Source: Phoronis australis
Taxonomy: Eukaryota > Phoronida > Phoronidae
DNA length: 62,000 nt
Reading direction: 5' to 3'
NCBI GenBank assembly: GCA_002633005.1
Contig: NMRA01000236.1
Span: forward strand, 432,861 to 494,860
Positions within the stretch are counted from its first letter, which is position 1, and the number at the start of each line of letters is the position of its first letter. The position numbers and the translations under genes are program-made. The notes under the pieces were generated by a model. It saw only the letters and a list, made by a program, of their open reading frames with translations, was not told the DNA's origin and did no database searches. Of the stretch, positions 1-10,800 are shown piece by piece.

Positions 1-136
1 TGATGTTGATGTTCAGCTTGGTGCACTTTGTGTTGTGTCATTCTGATGTTGATGTTCAGCTTGGTGCACTTTGTGTTGTGTCATTCTGATGTTGATGTTC
101 AGCTTGGTGCACTTTGTGTTGTGTCATTCTGATGTT
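1..136. repeat. 43-bp minisatellite, 3 copies
   Basis: Three near-identical 43-bp units start at positions 1, 44 and 87, each beginning tgatgttgatgttcagcttg. The array may extend left of the window. An open frame on the minus strand is only a by-product of the repeat. Confidence 0.9.
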
Positions 137-840
137 CGGATTTTTGAGATTGATTAAGATTACGTAGGATCCTGGGAATATTTCCAAGGCAAACTTTGGA
201 ACATTATATTTTAGATATGACTGATTGGAATAATATGAAATGTCCACGTACCATTTTATGCAGTGCTCTTCGAAGATGATGTCAATAATTATTTTTAAAA
301 TGTTCCACTTTTGCACGAGGGGCTGTCTTAAATAGGACAAAAGTTGCACAAAACGAAAGTGAAATGATAGTTTAGAAAACTACTGTACATAACAGAATTT
401 TTTAGGTTTCATCTTAAACATTTATAGCTGACGAAATTTTGTTGTGTTTTGTTTTGTTATGGATGTACCTTTAGTTTCTTTTTTACTAAATTTCACTGAA
501 AGACATGGGCGCACAAGCCATTTAATAGACATGGGCATTCAAGCCATTTAATAGCTGATTGGTATAAAGTCAAACTTCAACAAGTTCTGCTGGCTTTCTT
601 ATTTCAGAAAATATTTACACATTTGAAATCTATAGTTTTATAGATATTTGGCTAAATAGGTACACAGAACTAGTTATTAAGGTCCTACAAAATCTTAATG
701 TAAGATGTTAGAAATATATTAAATGATTTGATTTACAGTACGTGCTCCATCTTTTATTTTACCAGAGATTTGAATGATCAAATTAGCTTCGTGGCACTAT
801 TCACAATTCCATTTCCTGTTGATGATTTTTTGCTCTAGAT
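137..840. other. AT-rich, no gene seen
   Basis: No exon with splice sites, no long repeat and no recognisable protein similarity on either strand. It lies just upstream of the TATA-containing promoter at 851. Confidence 0.4.
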
Positions 841-850
841 AAGTATGAAA

Positions 851-858
851 TATAAAAG
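851..858 (+). promoter_or_regulatory. TATA box of a signal-peptide exon
   Basis: The sequence tataaaag lies about 150 bp upstream of an ATG that opens a signal-peptide exon (1006). A start site near 880-890 would be at the usual spacing. This is inferred from motif and position only. Confidence 0.5.
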
Positions 859-1005
859 CATTCTCAGTAGGGCTATATTAGGGCAGGGTTCTCTTCATAC
901 TTGGACTGTGTGGAGTAGCTCGTCTAGTGATTGTTGTTGTATGTGTTCAGTAGCTCGTTAGCGATTAGTGTTCATCTCCTGTCTAGCTTTTATTTATTAT
1001 CAACA

Positions 1006-1069
1006 ATGAGTGAGCAGCCCAAGTGTGTCCTTTTCTACCTAGTCTTGCTCCTTAGTGCAATACACATCG
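1006..1069 (+). CDS. putative first coding exon with signal peptide
   Basis: The ATG at 1006 opens 21 codons reading MSEQPKCVLFYLVLLLSAIH, a short polar start and then a hydrophobic stretch of about 13 residues, as in a signal peptide. After codon 21 plus one base (phase 1) there is a plausible 5' splice site, G|GTAATG, at 1070-1071. Without splicing the frame stops soon after. A TATA box 150 bp upstream supports a real gene start. The following exon was not identified: the nearest good acceptor (2133) has an open frame in a different phase. The donor lies at the edge of an inverted repeat (1069-1178), so a mobile element may have supplied or damaged it. The product would be secreted or membrane-bound, family unknown. 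Confidence 0.4.
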
Positions 1070-1178
1070 GTAATGGTCACATATAACGTGCCAGCATTTT
1101 GAGAACCAGTTTTCTCCACTGAATAGCGGGCATCAACCTGGTTCTCAAAATATGGGCATGTTATATCTGACTATTGCC
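1069..1178. repeat. 41-bp imperfect inverted repeat (MITE-like hairpin)
   Basis: Arms 1069-1109 and 1138-1178 are reverse complements at about 34 of 41 positions, with a 28-base spacer. The inner ends are ttttgagaaccag and ctggttctcaaaa. The shape suggests a miniature inverted-repeat element, but no clear target-site duplication was found. Confidence 0.65.
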
Positions 1179-1610
1179 ATACAGGTCTGATATCCCAGTG
1201 TTCATTGTATCAATGAGTTTTGCGGGTCTAACACTGACTGGGCATTTAAAACTACCCTCCCAGATATAAGACTTGGTAAATTTTCTCAATATAGACTCGT
1301 GAGCCTACTTTCCAAGCCTCAATTATATGTTTCAACAGTTCACATGCTTTCCCTAACAGTGTCATGGAATGTCAAACAAAAGCACGGCTTTGTGAGAAAC
1401 AATTTATTTCAACACGTTCTTGCCTATTTACAAAAAATTAAGTAAAGGTATCGTTTTAATAATCTTTCTTTACTACTTAATTTATATTGATCCTCATCCC
1501 ACGTCGATCTTGACATTTTCTGTTTACAGGCGCCTGTTTCCGGTACTTAACGCATAAAAATATACGCACAAGAATTCCCGATTCAGTGATATGGTTATGG
1601 TAAAAATCTG

Positions 1611-1730
1611 CAGTCTGGGATTGTGAAAATTAACTATTGTGCTCAAGGTCAGAGCTAATACCAAATTTTAGAAATGGGCAATATTGGCTGTTCCAAATTC
1701 AAGAATCATGAAAAATCATGAATTTTGCAC
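1611..1730 (+). repeat. dispersed repeat family 2, copy
   Basis: Contains aaggtcagagctaataccaa followed by attttagaaatgggcaatat. It shares most positions with the reverse complement of about 57531-57600 and more weakly with 16655-16760. Confidence 0.55.
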
Positions 1731-2133
1731 TGGCAGCTTCTTTCAAAGATTTTATCTCCGACTTTGTTGATACAGAATGCACCGTCTGATCATTGAGAAA
1801 TATAATGAACACCATCGATGTTCAAATTTAAAGAATCAGGAAAGTTCAATTTTAACTTGAATTTCGGTGTTTTAAATGGAGAATTTTTATTGCAATATTA
1901 AATATTAATAATAATATACCAGTTATGGTAATTTTGTGTTGAAGTGTTTCAACGATTCGACGACCTGTCACTGTTGACATCATTAAAAAGAAAAACGATC
2001 AGATTTTAATTGATTCGAAGGCAGTGAAATTGATTCTGTGATCTTTCTAAAAGATATTGAAAATTCATGTCAAAGAGGCAAAATCTCCTCAGCCACACTG
2101 AAATCTTCGCCTAGTGTAGCTAACTTTTTCTAG

Positions 2134-2356
2134 AAAGTCATATACACAGGGCGAAATGTCCTTGGCTGCTAGTAGCAAATACACGGCCGAAATGTTCTTG
2201 GCAGCAAGCAAATCTTTGCCTGATAGTGTAGGTCAGTGTCATCTGTTGTTCACTAAGGAAACTGAACATTCGATGTTTGACCCAGTCACATTTCTCAGAA
2301 TGTTGGCTGATGAGTCCTCGGACATAGCTGTGTCACTCAAGACAGATTTAGAATAA
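2134..2356 (+). CDS. possible terminal exon, unrecognised protein
   Basis: A good 3' splice site (tagctaactttttctag, with a branch-point-like ctaac) ends at 2133. One base then completes a codon, and the frame stays open for 73 codons to TAA at 2354-2356. Most of it is the frame that includes MSLAASSKYTAEMF. The stop overlaps an AATAAA. I do not recognise the protein. Two similar short stretches (KYTAEMFLAAS and EMSLAASS) suggest a small internal duplication. The phase does not match the signal-peptide exon at 1006, so another exon would be needed between them. It could also be a chance open frame. Confidence 0.3.
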
Positions 2357-2591
2357 AGTCTTGAATCGAAAAGGTTTGTGATTTATCAATTTTGAAAAAA
2401 AATGAATTCCCTCACTATTGTGTTGTGCCATGTAAGTGCCTGTTTGTGTTGTGATGGACGACCTTTCCTTGGTGATATTCTTTACTTTCTGGTAAATGCA
2501 GCATGTACTGCATTGTGTTGCAATATGTAACTGTTAGTGTTCATTTTGAAACTAAATACCTGTTAATTAAACTTCTGTGTATATTGTACAG

Positions 2592-2789
2592 GTGGTTCCC
2601 GGTGCAAGTCACCATGTGTACGCCGACAAACCTGAGCTGTTCCACAAACTGATGGACGGTGTGTTCGACAAGGCTGACAAAGACATACACAGTCACCAAT
2701 CTGCTGTTACGGAAGAGGATTCATTTGATGACAGTATCGACCACTCGGCCACGGATGACATACAAACATCGCTTGGCGTCGATTTTTAA
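2592..2789 (+). CDS. ABHD4/ABHD5-type alpha/beta hydrolase, last exon
   Basis: An acceptor (tgtatattgtacag) precedes 66 codons ending in TAA. The exon opens VVPGASHHVYADKPELFHK, which matches the C-terminal GAGHYVYADQPEEF segment of the ABHD4/ABHD5 family. The first His of HHVYAD aligns with the catalytic-triad His of the fold. Family members act in lipid metabolism at lipid droplets and membranes: ABHD5/CGI-58 co-activates ATGL, and ABHD4 is an N-acyl phospholipid lipase. After the conserved part there is an acidic, Ser/Asp-rich tail of about 40 residues, longer than the few residues I recall after this motif in vertebrate proteins. Other exons must lie left of the window or are unrecognised. 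ABHD4 cannot be told from ABHD5 on this exon alone. Confidence 0.75.
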   Translation: MVPGASHHVYADKPELFHKLMDGVFDKADKDIHSHQSAVTEEDSFDDSIDHSATDDIQTSLGVDF

Positions 2790-2959
2790 AGGAGGTTCAA
2801 CAAATTTTTTGTTTGGCATGCCTAAGGGTATTTCCTCATGTGAAGTACACCTGCGGAGGCATGCGTCTTTGGTCATGACCAGCGGGGTTCTGATTGAAGC
2901 GAGAGATTATCGATTTGCGACTTGGAGGAATGCAAAGTACATGTAGAATGAGCCAGGGG

Positions 2960-3028
2960 ACATTTGAGGTCCCCACGAGGTTACATTTGAGGTCCCCACG
3001 AGGTTACATTTGAGGTCCCCACGAGGTT
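2960..3028. repeat. 23-bp minisatellite, 3 copies
   Basis: Three identical copies of a 23-bp unit starting acatttgaggtccccacgag, in the presumed 3' flank of the ABHD-type last exon. Confidence 0.9.
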
Positions 3029-4914
3029 ACATTCGTGGTAGTTCTCCTTTTATTCTGCACAAAAACAAAATTGTCAGTTTACATTTTTTCAAACATTTAT
3101 TGCGTTGTTGAAAATGTAAATTTTATAAAATGTTGTTTTATGTCATCTACACAGCACAAACCGTGCTAGTAATCAATCACTGATGTGTAGAAATTTGACA
3201 AAATAGAATTTTATTTGTCCGCCATATTGCTTGCTTAACAAGTGAAGAATTCCCATACTTTACACAAAATCATCTTTTTGAAGACATTTTAGTTTGCAAA
3301 AAAACCCAGAAAACTCCAGTTTTGTCACGCACACATTGGTTATTTAGCTAAAAGCTCTCCATTAACTTAAAAAATATGTCAGCTTATGATAGACTGTATG
3401 ATGCTGTTTTGGTAGTTATTTATCATAAAGCCATGGTGAAGCTGTTTTAGGGACATTGTGTGCTAATCAACCTTGAATTTTTGTAAGGTTCATTTTTTAT
3501 GAAGTGGAAGTGTAAAATATCACCCTTAATTATAACCCTTCTAATTTGTAAATATTGTGTTAAAAGGTAAACTTTGAATAATTGCATATTTATCATATCA
3601 AAACACAAATACTATTTACGACTTAATTTTTGAAGGTTTTGTAATTTTCCTCTTTTTGGTTTCAATTTCCTCTTATTTGATTTTCAATTTCCTCGTTTTC
3701 CGTTTCTTTTTATCATTACTTTGACTTTATTCATGCACAATGTTCATTTCACTTAAAAATTTTACAACACAGAAAGTATTTCTGTCACACAAGCCTATCT
3801 CTTTGTGGATCGATACATCATTTGGAAAGTTTTCCTCTTTTTTGTCATTTGTCATTCCAAGCCCTGTTTTTGATCTTCAAAACTATACCGATTTGAACCT
3901 AGCAAAACAGCTATTAGTCCAGTTCTAAAAATTTCAAACACAAAATGTGGTTTGATAACCACTGAAAAGCAATTGACATCGAAAAATCTATTGGTTTGCA
4001 AACTTCAACTCAAATAAATAAATTTTGCATCCATGAATCTTCCTATTAAAGATACCAATGAACATTTACTTGATGCAGTTTTCTACTTTGTGTTATGAGA
4101 GAAATGGTATCTGGCCTTATTGAAAAAATAAAGCAAAAGGTTCCACCCCAAAAAACACAAATCAAAAACTTAAATTCACAAAGCTTAACAAAATGCAGTC
4201 ATCTTAAAATTGCTTGTTAACCGTACATGTAACACAGTCCCAGCTTCACCACACGAAAGCAGGATATAAATAGAGCAACTACAGTATGTAATGCACCATG
4301 TGTTTTATCAATATATTAGAAGTTTTTAGTTTAAACAAAATTAAACTCATGCTTTCTATCAAAGAACAAGTTTTGCGTTTGGCCTCTTACCACAACATTG
4401 CTTGTCTTGTTTCAGTTGAGAATTGATCTCTGGGCAGGAACTGATGATTATTTCTTTATACTAACAGAGATTGTAAAATTTCAAGCCGTGCTTCATCTGA
4501 AGAAATAAGCTGTCAACATTTTCCAAGCCCAGAAATCAACACCTGTTTTGACACGGGCAATTTGACACCAATTTCACTACAGTAAGAGGATTAAAATATT
4601 TTTTGATTGAAGGTATAGGCTAAATGCCACATTTAAATGTTGATGCATGTTTAGATACAATATTGTTTGTTGTGTTCTTATAGTGTATTGTTTTGTAATC
4701 TATCTACACTTGTTGGTATTACAAAAAGGTTGTTTGTCAACACCACAAATTTCTTCAGGGATATTTGTTGTAGAATGCAGTGTTTGCTAGAGGCCGAGTG
4801 TTTGTGCAAGTCAACTCAATTAAGCTTAAGCAGACATTCTTTGAGTTTTACTTGTTGGGTGCACCATAAAGTACAGTACAAGTCAAAGACAGACAAAATG
4901 ACTTAGAATTCCCC

Positions 4915-5090
4915 GTTACAATGGCTGGGCGGAAGCCAAATTCATTGTCAAAATGTCGTCTTCCTCCACAACAGAGAATCATGAGGAATTAACAAGTTAT
5001 TAAGGTGACTGTGTGGATTAGGCCACCCAAATATTACTGGTAATTTCTGCAATTAACGGAATTGCCCTTCATGACGGGGAAAACGGTATT
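4915..5090 (+). repeat. dispersed repeat family 1, copy
   Basis: The stretch atggctgggcggaagcc ... gaggaattaaca ... taaggtg resembles 25985-26115 in the same orientation and about 7270-7325 in reverse. No terminal repeats or coding capacity are visible. It is probably a short interspersed or MITE-type element. Confidence 0.55.
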
Positions 5091-6768
5091 TTGTCCGATT
5101 ACTTTTGCCTTGCAATGTGCATGCAATATCAACTGTTTATAGGTATTCTTACGAGATCTGCAGTCTTGTGCACAAGCCACAATGACCGTATTTACTAACT
5201 AAGGGAGTGAAGACCAATTATGTTCCTTGTATTTTCCATTTGTCACAAGATTTGTAGCTTTTTTCCATTGTACGTTTTACAGTATCCCGTTTTGTTGTCA
5301 TTAGACTTTTGATTTCACAGACCTTATTGGACCCCAGTGTTAGGAATTGCAGGGCAAACACTGAAATTGTACCATGTCAAGTGATTTTCAACTAATTTGT
5401 TTAATATTAGAATAATTTATTTATTATAAATATCTTAAAACAATAAAGTTGATATTATTTGATATCAGATCTTGCTCTTGATCTGTTATGAGTAACTAAG
5501 CTTTGATAAATAACAAAATTCACAGCTGTAAGAAAATAAAGCATTGTTTATTCTTAAAGCAGTTTATGCACCTGCCTTCCATCACAAAAGAAAACAATTA
5601 TTGATCTAAACCACTCACCACCCTGAAATCCCTTGGTCTCTTGTCAAAGCAGCCATGCCAGCTATGTTACAACTTGATGTCAGGCCAAACATGTTGACTT
5701 TTTTATTGCAGCATGCCATTTTATTCCCAGAACCTGTTCTTGGCAAACCCACAAATGCATGCTGTAAACATCCCCTTTAGAGATAAGGATCACTTTGCAG
5801 AAATTCTAAATATTTCTCCAATGTCACATAGTCAGCTGGACCAATTCTATCCACATTCCATTCACAATAGGAGAATAGTTATCAATAGTGACTATTCACT
5901 AGGTCACATAGTGAGGCTAATTGCTGTTTCGTATCAAATTGTATCTAAATAGAAGGCTTGAAAGCATTCAGATTCTATTTTTCTTTTTTAGACATGAAAA
6001 TCCATGGAAACTATAAAATTGGAACATGGGGGCTGGAGTAAAAATTAGACTACGTGGGCTCTAGAATTTTCGAAATCAGCCACGTAATGGCAATTTTGCC
6101 AACAAAAAACCAAGCCATGAGCTAATTATTGGAAAGTAGTTTCCATCATGGCATATAAATATAATTAACTGCAACACTAACTCACAGTAGAACCTATTCC
6201 TGAAATGTGGATAAACCAAATTCTGGTTAACTTGGATCTCCTAAAGGGAATGTTCACAACAAGTCATTTGTCTTGTAAATAATGAAAGAGTTGAGATCTA
6301 TGTTATAGCAGCCAGTAACTAGTCTTAATCCAAACTTTGTTTTGGGCGGAGAGTGGGTTCATAATTATTTTGAGATAATCTCTAGCTGCAGAAGTACCTG
6401 TCCCAAATATGCAACTCAAGTGACATGAAATGTTTTATTGTGAACAGAAAACAGGTCACAAAAGCCTTTTTAAAACCTGAAGACTTGACAGATGATGTGT
6501 ACAATTTGCTCAAATTCAGAATAGCCCATCAATCTACTATGATCTCAGTATAGAATAAACTCTTGCAAATCACTAAATAGTGATTAAGAAATCTGCACAA
6601 CAAAAGCTGAAACCAACCCTACGAACCACTGACTCGTGTCAAAGAGAATACTAGCATCTTAAACTGCTGCAGAATCGCTCAATTTCTATAATTCTGATTT
6701 TGGAAATTCAACATAGGTTGTTAAGACCATGAACTTCTTTAAAACATCCAAGAGTTGAACTTTAAAAT

Positions 6769-6866
6769 CAGCAGAAGTTAAGTTAAACCCTAGGATGTTT
6801 TATAAGAAATTCATAGTCAGCAGAAGTTAAGTTAAACCCTAGGATGTTTTATAAGAAATTCATAGT
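6769..6866. repeat. 49-bp direct tandem duplication
   Basis: Two nearly identical 49-bp copies starting cagcagaagttaagttaaac (6769 and 6818), so a recent duplication. Confidence 0.9.
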
Positions 6867-7189
6867 CAGATCATGAAGACATCCACATCGGAGTTTTTTC
6901 GGTGAGAAACATTGGTTTCATTTCGCGAAACTAGTTTTTTAGTTCGAGACTTGATTCAGTGGTTCTGGTGAATGATTTTAGCACTCAATACATCAAATAA
7001 ATTATACTTATAACACCTCAACTGAAACGCGCAGTACCATAGAGAATATAGAATACTTCATTGAGTGTACCCAGTAAACAAGACATTACCAGAAAGAGAC
7101 AATTATACTAAGCATTGCAATTAAAACTTCAAAGTCTTTACCATAAAATTATACCGGTACAGTTCTGTTGACCGGAAAACTGACTGGTA

Positions 7190-7330
7190 ATAACTATTAG
7201 GGCAGCAAAATGCCAATTGCAGAATGGCTTAGCCACTTTACAAACTTTCCTGCCAATTACCCTGCATTCTTGGTCATAACGGAAGACTGCTCTGGTGAGG
7301 CATTCGGCTTCTGCCCAGCCATCATGACGA
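7190..7330 (-). repeat. dispersed repeat family 1, reverse copy
   Basis: The reverse complement of about 7270-7325 reads cgtcatgatggctgggcaga, nearly the same as 25986-26005 and related to 4918-4936. Confidence 0.5.
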
Positions 7331-7502
7331 AGTATTTGTGGTCATTGAATATGTACACTTTTGGTTAGTACTGTAGACTATTAAATAACTCAAAAATATT
7401 TTGTAAATCCTTCAGGCACATTACATTGTTGATTGTAACTTACTAGTAATGTTTTTGGGGGCTAGTCATACAAGGATGCAATTAATGATGCAGGGCGTTT
7501 TG

Positions 7503-7575
7503 AGGTTTGGCACGTGCTGGTGATTGAGATGGTTTGGCAATGTGCTGGTGATTGAGATGGTTTGGCAATGTGCTG
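7503..7575. repeat. 28-bp minisatellite, about 2.6 copies
   Basis: Repeated unit ggtttggcaatgtgctggtg followed by attgagat, with small variations. Confidence 0.8.
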
Positions 7576-7849
7576 GCGCTTGAGCCATTGATGAAATCAA
7601 GGTTAACTTTTTAAGTTTCAAGAAGAATGAAGATTGGAAATCAACTGTCACTGCTGATATGTTTCATTTTCCATCAGCTAAACACAGACTACTGACGGTA
7701 ATGCAGTAACACAGAGGTAAAGCAGTAACACAGAGGTAATGCATCCCATCACAACACCTATAGCACTACTGTAAGGCAAAACATGGGCCTTGTAAAAAGT
7801 TGGAAAGGAACACAATTTGATTATTACAAATTGAAACTTTCATGATGTA

Positions 7850-10800
7850 AAGCATGGTGATGCAGGTCATGTTACGAAAGTCTCATAAAGGTGAGGCTAT
7901 GTGACATGTCACGGAGACAAGCTGATTGTGACAGATACACACAGAAGATGGGTGATATCCATCAACTAAAAACTTTTCAAGGCTTTTGTCAAGCATGACG
8001 CCGAAGGTAGAGTAACTAAGGTCTCACACAGGTGAGGCTCTGCTACATGTCATGGTGACAAGACGATTGCATGGTCTAAGATTCCAGTTCCCACGGGTAA
8101 GAGGAGTACTCACATTACTATGTGTGTGTGTGGATGAGAACTTGGGAATTTTTTGGTAAGTCAAGATGACACAGGTAGTGTACATGTGATTGACTGCACA
8201 TACCCAGTTGCCTGCATGTGTGGATGAGACTTTGAATATTTGGCGATATCAGGGTGACCCACACGTGTGTACGTGATTGACTTCACACAGACTATTTTCT
8301 GCACACCAAGAACTAACAATGTGTCAGTCTCAATTATGAATCTGTACTCACAAAAATGAAAGGTCAATCCCCAGCTTTTAAGGCTACTACGTGGAATTAA
8401 AACAAAAATTTGCTCCAGTCATGTCATCCACAAGAGCGTGTCTGCATGAGCAGGGAAGACAGCATAATGCACCCGCATAAATTACGTGCAATCTATGGTA
8501 AAATCTCGACCTGAAGACACAACATGGCCAGAAAGCGAAACCTTCTTCATTTCAATACTCCACTGCGCCATATTATGAATGTATGTCTAAGGCACTTGCT
8601 GCCTGGGGTTAACCAAGTACTCAAATCACCATCTACGCGTCTATGAGAACACACAGATAAGAGGATTTAACAAGAACTGGCTCATAATGCCAGATAGGCA
8701 ATGTAAAAGGAAGATGTGCACTGATTACAACAATTAATATGGTTGCAATATATGCGTAGATGAGAACAGAGAACATCTGGTGTCAGGGAAAGCCCCGGTC
8801 GTGTCCATGTAATAGACTGCACACGGCTCTAATTTTGGATTGGAACCTTGCACTCATCAAACTCAAAATATTTTTAATAAATCACATCTTCATTAAGAAT
8901 CTGTACCAATAAAAATCCAGGGTCAATGATCCTTGACATCCCTGGCTCTTGAACCAAGTGATCGTCAGGTATTACTCAACACGAAAGACCATTTTTGAGA
9001 CTAGGGGATGGAGTTCAAGGCATTTATCATCACCATTACTATAGTAAAAACAAATAATGGGTATTTGAACAAACTGGAAATGTGCCGCTATCCATTGTTA
9101 TAAAATGAAATTTTCTTGATATTGGCAACTACGATGTGTTAAGTTGTTTTGAGGTCTCACATATGTGAGAGCATATTACATGTCACACCGATCAGCTCAT
9201 AGTATCAAATAGTCACAGGGGGCGCTTGAAGTTCATTCTTAATAATGAACGACTGTATTAAGACACCATCTGTCTGGAGCTAAAGGAGGGCTCACGTGAC
9301 TATTTATGTATGGAAGAGAACTGGTGACGAGTCAAACGTAACCTCACTAATAACTAATTTTTGTGATCATTTCAAGTATGATGCCACAGGTCAACTGGTG
9401 AAGATCTCACACAGGTGTGGTGTTATTACATGTCACATTGACCATCTCATAGTAAACAGAGTCAGTGTGAACGGTTGAAGATCACAGATTGTGAATGTAC
9501 CGTCCAAGACACCTGCTGGCTGGGGCTAACTAAATATTCATGTCAATATGTACATGTGGATGAAAACAGGTGTGAGTTCACCGATTATGACTGTACAGTC
9601 TAGTTGCTTGCTCCTTGGTAAATTGGGTACTCACATCTCTATGTATTTATAGGTGAATTTAAACAATGATGCTTTGATATTGACATAGAGGATTGGAGAA
9701 ACAATATTTTTTCTCAATCTTTAGATGTTGACAAAACAATTAAATGTAACTTTGTAGTAGAAAAATACATAACATGTTTAGAAAATAGACTTCATAGAAT
9801 AGCCCTTGCAAGGTTTAGATGCTCCGCACATTCATTAACGTTTATCCAGGGAAGGTTCAGTGGATTTGACAGAGAAGACAGATTATGTCCCTGCTGTGAC
9901 AATGGGAAAGTGGAAACAGAATTCCACTTTCTTCTCAAATGCAATTTATATTCGGATCTACGAGTGCGGTTTTTACCAAGGCACGATAAGGTGGAAGATA
10001 TAGTATTCAGAAATTTTCTAGACTCATGACTTAAATGTTCTGAGAAAAGTTGCTAGATATTTAATTAATGCGGAGAAACGTGGAAACGAGTTCCTTGATA
10101 TGAATTAATTTAGACCTTAAAAATTATTGTACCCTCTTTGTGTTATATGCTGTAATGTGGGCCGGAGGCCTGTTACATGAAATAAACCTACATAGATGGG
10201 AACACAGAACATCTGATCATAAGTCAGGGGAAGCCCCGGTCGTGTCCATATAATAGACTTCACACGGCTCTAGTTCTGCAGTCTGCAAGCCTTGTACTCA
10301 GCAAATTCAAACACTTTAGATTTAATCACTTCATTAAGAATGTATAACAATTAAAATTCCGAGGTAAAAAATACTTGACATGCCCTGGCTCTCAAATAAG
10401 GTGACCATCAAGCACTGCCTAACTCGCATGTCCAATATCAAGACTAGGGTAGGCAGTTCAAGCCATTTATCATCGCCATAACTATGATACGAATAAATAA
10501 TGGGTCTTTGAACAAACTAGAAATGTACTGCTCTCCACACTACACACCACTCTAATTTTACAAGATTAAAACCTTGATCTCATCAAACTTAAAAATTTTA
10601 AATTAAATCACTTCATAAAGAATTCTCATTCTGTACCCATAAAACTCCAATGTCAATGATCTTTGACATCCCCTGACTCTTAAACCAAGTGATTGTCAGG
10701 TACTGCTCAACACGAAAGACCATTTTTGAGACTGGGGGATGGAGTTCAAGACATTTATCATCACCATTACTATAGTAAAAACAAATAATGGGTCTTGAAA

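Larger units (their letters stand above)
3029..7840. other. gene-poor AT-rich stretch with scattered repeats
   Basis: No exon or RNA gene was recognised. The stretch probably starts with 3' UTR or flank of the ABHD-type gene (AATAAA motifs occur near 4014 and 4125). It holds copies of a dispersed repeat at about 4915-5090 (+) and 7190-7330 (-), and short tandem duplications at 6769-6866, about 7503-7575 and about 7694-7738. Listed open frames here have no splice or coding support. Confidence 0.4.

Noticed and set aside
1-136. Possible CRISPR-like regular repeats
   Set aside because: Units are directly adjacent without unique spacers, and the window is eukaryotic; a minisatellite. The same holds for the other arrays here.
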